The position numbers and the translations under genes were made by a program. A stretch of 64,000 bases of DNA, taken from the NCBI RefSeq assembly GCF_001429625.1, contig NZ_LMSU01000006.1, positions 133,187 to 197,186 on the forward strand. Direction: 5' to 3'. The DNA is from Nocardioides sp. Soil805. GTDB lineage: Bacteria > Actinomycetota > Actinomycetes > Propionibacteriales > Nocardioidaceae. Within the stretch, counting starts at the first letter, position 1; each line of letters begins with the position of its first letter. Shown here one piece after another: positions 61,860 through 64,000 of this stretch. The notes beneath the pieces are model-generated. The model worked only from the letters and a program-made list of their open reading frames with translations, was not told the DNA's origin and ran no database searches.

Positions 61860-62677
61860 TGGCCCGCGGCGCCATGCGTGGAGCATCCGCGGACGCCCTC
61901 GCAGTCCTCACCAGCGAGCTGGAGAGCAGGCTGCAGGGCGGCGCGGACGCGAGCCGCATCGGTGACGACCTCTTCACGGTCTCGTCGGTGCTGCGCTCGG
62001 AGCCTGCCCTGCGCCGGATCGCGACGGACGCGTCCGTCGACTCCTCGGCCAAGGTGGGCCTGGTCACCGAGATCTTCGGCGGCCGCGTCGACCAGAACTC
62101 CCTCGACCTGTTCGGCTCGGCCGTGAGCCGCCGCTGGACGGTCTCGCGGGACCTGGCCGACGCCCTCGAGCACCTCGGCGAGGTGGCCGTGGTCCGCTCG
62201 GCGGGTGACGACTCGGGTCGGCTGGCGGACGAGCTGTTCGCCTACGGCCAGACGGTCAACGACAACCCCGGCCTGCGGGACGCCCTGTCCGACCCCTCGC
62301 GGTCGCAGGACGACAAGGCGCGCCTGGTGCACTCGCTCCTCGACGGCAAGGCCCTCCCGGCGACGGTGACCCTGGCCCAGCAGGCGCTGGCCGGCACCTA
62401 CCGCACCGTGGCGGCCGCCCTCGCGACGTACCAGCAGGTCGCCGCGACGGTGCACGGACAGCGCGTCGCCACCGTCCGCGTGGCGCACCCGCTCTCCGAC
62501 GCCGACCGCCAGCGCCTCACCGACGCGCTGTCGCGGCAGTACGACCGCCAGATCCACCTCAACGTGGTGGTGGACCCCGATGTCCTCGGCGGCATCAAGG
62601 TCGAGGTCGGTGACGATGTCATCGACGGCACCGTGGCCAACCGCCTCGACGACGCCCGGCGCTCGCTCGCCGGCTGA
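61859..62677 (+). CDS. atpH: ATP synthase F1 subunit delta
   Basis: A 272-residue delta subunit that joins the F1 head to the peripheral stalk. The long form with an extended N-terminal domain is normal for actinobacteria. The C-terminal VTVAHPL-type strand pair appears as TVRVAHPLSDADRQRL, then a final GGIKVEVGDDVIDGTVANRL. Directly coupled to atpF. Confidence 0.95.
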
Positions 62678-62730
62678 CGCACCACCACCTACCCCAGCAC
62701 TTTTCGAGCAGACGAGAGTAAGGAAGACAG

Positions 62731-64000
62731 ATGACGGAGCTTTCGATCCGTCCGGACGAGATCCGGGACGCGCTGCAGCGCTTCGTGTCCGACTACAAGC
62801 CTGAGTCGGCCAGCAAGGAAGAGGTCGGCACCGTCGCCGAGGCAGCGGACGGCATCGCCCGCGTCAGCGGCCTGCCCTCCGTCATGGCCAACGAGCTGCT
62901 CGAGTTCGAGGACGGCACGCTGGGCATCGCGCTCAACCTCGACACGCGCGAGATCGGCGTCGTGGTCCTGGGCGACTTCGACAAGATCGAGGAGGGCCAG
63001 ACCGTCCGTCGTACGGGCGAGATCCTCTCGGTCCCCGTGGGCGAGGGCTACCTCGGCCGCGTGGTCGACCCGCTCGGCACCCCGATCGACGGCCTCGGCG
63101 AGATCGAGTCGCACGAGCGTCGCGCCCTGGAGCTGCAGGCTCCCGGCGTGATGGTGCGCAAGTCGGTGCACGAGCCCCTCGCCACCGGCATCAAGGCGAT
63201 CGACGCCCTGACGCCGATCGGTCGTGGCCAGCGCCAGCTCATCATCGGTGACCGCGCGACCGGCAAGACCACGATCGCCATCGACACGATCATCAACCAG
63301 AAGGCCAACTGGGAGTCCGGCGACCCGGACAAGCAGGTGCGCTGCATCTACGTCGCCATCGGCCAGAAGGGCTCGACCATCGCCTCGGTGCGTGGCGCCC
63401 TCGAGGAGGCCGGCGCGCTGGAGTACACGACGATCGTGGCCTCCCCGGCGTCCGACTCCGCTGGCTTCAAGTACCTCGCCCCGTACACCGGCTCGGCCAT
63501 CGGCCAGCACTGGATGTACGACGGCAAGCACGTCCTGATCGTCTTCGACGACCTGACCAAGCAGGCCGAGGCCTACCGCGCCGTGTCGCTGCTGCTGCGC
63601 CGCCCGCCGGGTCGTGAGGCCTACCCGGGTGACGTCTTCTACCTGCACAGCCGGCTCCTCGAGCGCTGCGCCAAGCTGTCCGACGACATGGGCAAGGGCT
63701 CGATGACCGGCCTGCCGATCATCGAGACGAAGGCCAACGACGTGTCGGCGTTCATCCCGACCAACGTCATCTCGATCACCGACGGCCAGATCTTCTTGCA
63801 GTCGGATCTCTTCGCGGCCAACCAGCGCCCCGCCATCGACGTGGGTGTCTCGGTCTCGCGGGTGGGTGGCTCGGCCATGACCAAGGCGATGAAGGCCGTC
63901 ACCGGCTCGCTCAAGGTCGACCTGGCGCAGTTCCGCGCCATGGAGGCCTTCGCCATGTTCGCCTCGGACCTCGACGCGGCGTCGCGCCAGCAGCTCGACC
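62731..64000 (+). CDS. atpA: ATP synthase F1 subunit alpha (3' end cut by window)
   Basis: The first 423 residues of the alpha subunit. The N-terminal beta-barrel is followed by the nucleotide domain with GDRATGKT (173-180) and [13 protein letters not shown]. The [14 protein letters not shown] segment is present near the cut. The ATG at 62731 has AAGGAAG upstream. atpG, atpD and atpC should follow beyond the window. Confidence 0.96.
   Translation, partial: MTELSIRPDEIRDALQRFVSDYKPESASKEEVGTVAEAADGIARVSGLPSVMANELLEFEDGTLGIALNLDTREIGVVVLGDFDKIEEGQTVRRTGEILSVPVGEGYLGRVVDPLGTPIDGLGEIESHERRALELQAPGVMVRKSVHEPLATGIKAIDALTPIGRGQRQLIIGDRATGKTTIAIDTIINQKANWESGDPDKQVRCIYVAIGQKGSTIASVRGALEEAGALEYTTIVASPASDSAGFKYLAPYTGSAIGQHWMYDGKHVLIVFDDLTKQAEAYRAVSLLLRRPPGREAYPGDVFYLHSRLLERCAKLSDDMGKGSMTGLPIIETKANDVSAFIPTNVISITDGQIFLQSDLFAANQRPAIDVGVSVSRVGGSAMTKAMKAVTGSLKVDLAQFRAMEAFAMFASDLDAASRQQLD

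Overview
The window is a 64 kb chromosomal segment of a very GC-rich actinobacterium, most likely a member of the Nocardioidaceae (Nocardioides-like). The evidence is a mycothiol-type SigR/RsrA pair, a WhiB1 protein, a PdtaS-type kinase, the actinobacterial fused 2-oxoglutarate dehydrogenase, the tiny ribosomal protein bL37, and a gene order that follows the Mycobacterium tuberculosis Rv1292-Rv1308 block (argS to atp). I see no insertion sequences, prophage, CRISPR array or replication origin. No gap between genes exceeds about 220 bases.

Layout. 1-1.8 kb: two glycosyltransferase genes, the first cut by the window edge. 1.9-7.1 kb: a lipid-type catabolic operon (acyl-CoA dehydrogenase, two SDRs, an APH-fold kinase, a histidine-phosphatase-fold protein) under a divergent TetR regulator. 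7.1-10.2 kb: two tandem secreted HExxH metalloprotease-like proteins. 10.3-17.5 kb: housekeeping genes (glycerol-3-phosphate cytidylyltransferase, DUF445, S4, FKBP, CBS, hisN, rsgA, aroA, DoxX). 17.5-20.5 kb: an ECF sigma factor fused to a zinc-finger anti-sigma module and a Pro/Thr-rich stalk, divergent from a degenerate GGDEF-like protein. 20.5-23.2 kb: SRAP, hydrolase, sigR-rsrA and bL37. 23.2-30.4 kb: thioesterase, GNAT, a ThDP enzyme, DUF2785, pdtaS, whiB1, and a SigF/SigB-type sigma factor with its anti-sigma factor. 30.5-38.9 kb: nickel superoxide dismutase with its maturation protease, malic enzyme, oxidoreductases, a second TetR locus, an AI-2E family transporter and a holin-phosphodiesterase fusion. 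38.7-45.8 kb: DUF6104, kgd, a lipoprotein, an LCP protein and a choice-of-anchor protein. 46.0-64.0 kb: tRNA-Arg, argS, lysA, hom, thrC, thrB, rho, an orphan response regulator, rpmE, prfA, prmC, the Sua5-type gene, a WecA-like gene and the ATP synthase operon (cut inside atpA).

How it works together. Redox stress control is visible at sequence level: two perfect GGGAAT-N18-GTT promoters, one ahead of sigR-rsrA and one ahead of rpmE. The frame upstream of sigR is open, so a longer SigR isoform could be made. Many genes carry a TANNNT hexamer exactly six bases before their start codon, the signature of leaderless transcripts. A CRP-like palindrome lies ahead of the atp operon.

The most striking observation is the Rho protein. 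It sits at the conserved rho locus, but its P-loop reads PPATGTTT instead of the canonical PPKAGKT, so the catalytic lysine is replaced by threonine, and several other normally basic residues are neutral. It also carries a disordered N-terminal insert built from perfect 8-residue repeats. Other items worth a second look are the sigma/anti-sigma fusion beside a degenerate GGDEF protein, the split ACAD10/11-like kinase-dehydrogenase operon, and a 119-bp antisense overlap between the phosphodiesterase gene and a DUF6104 gene.
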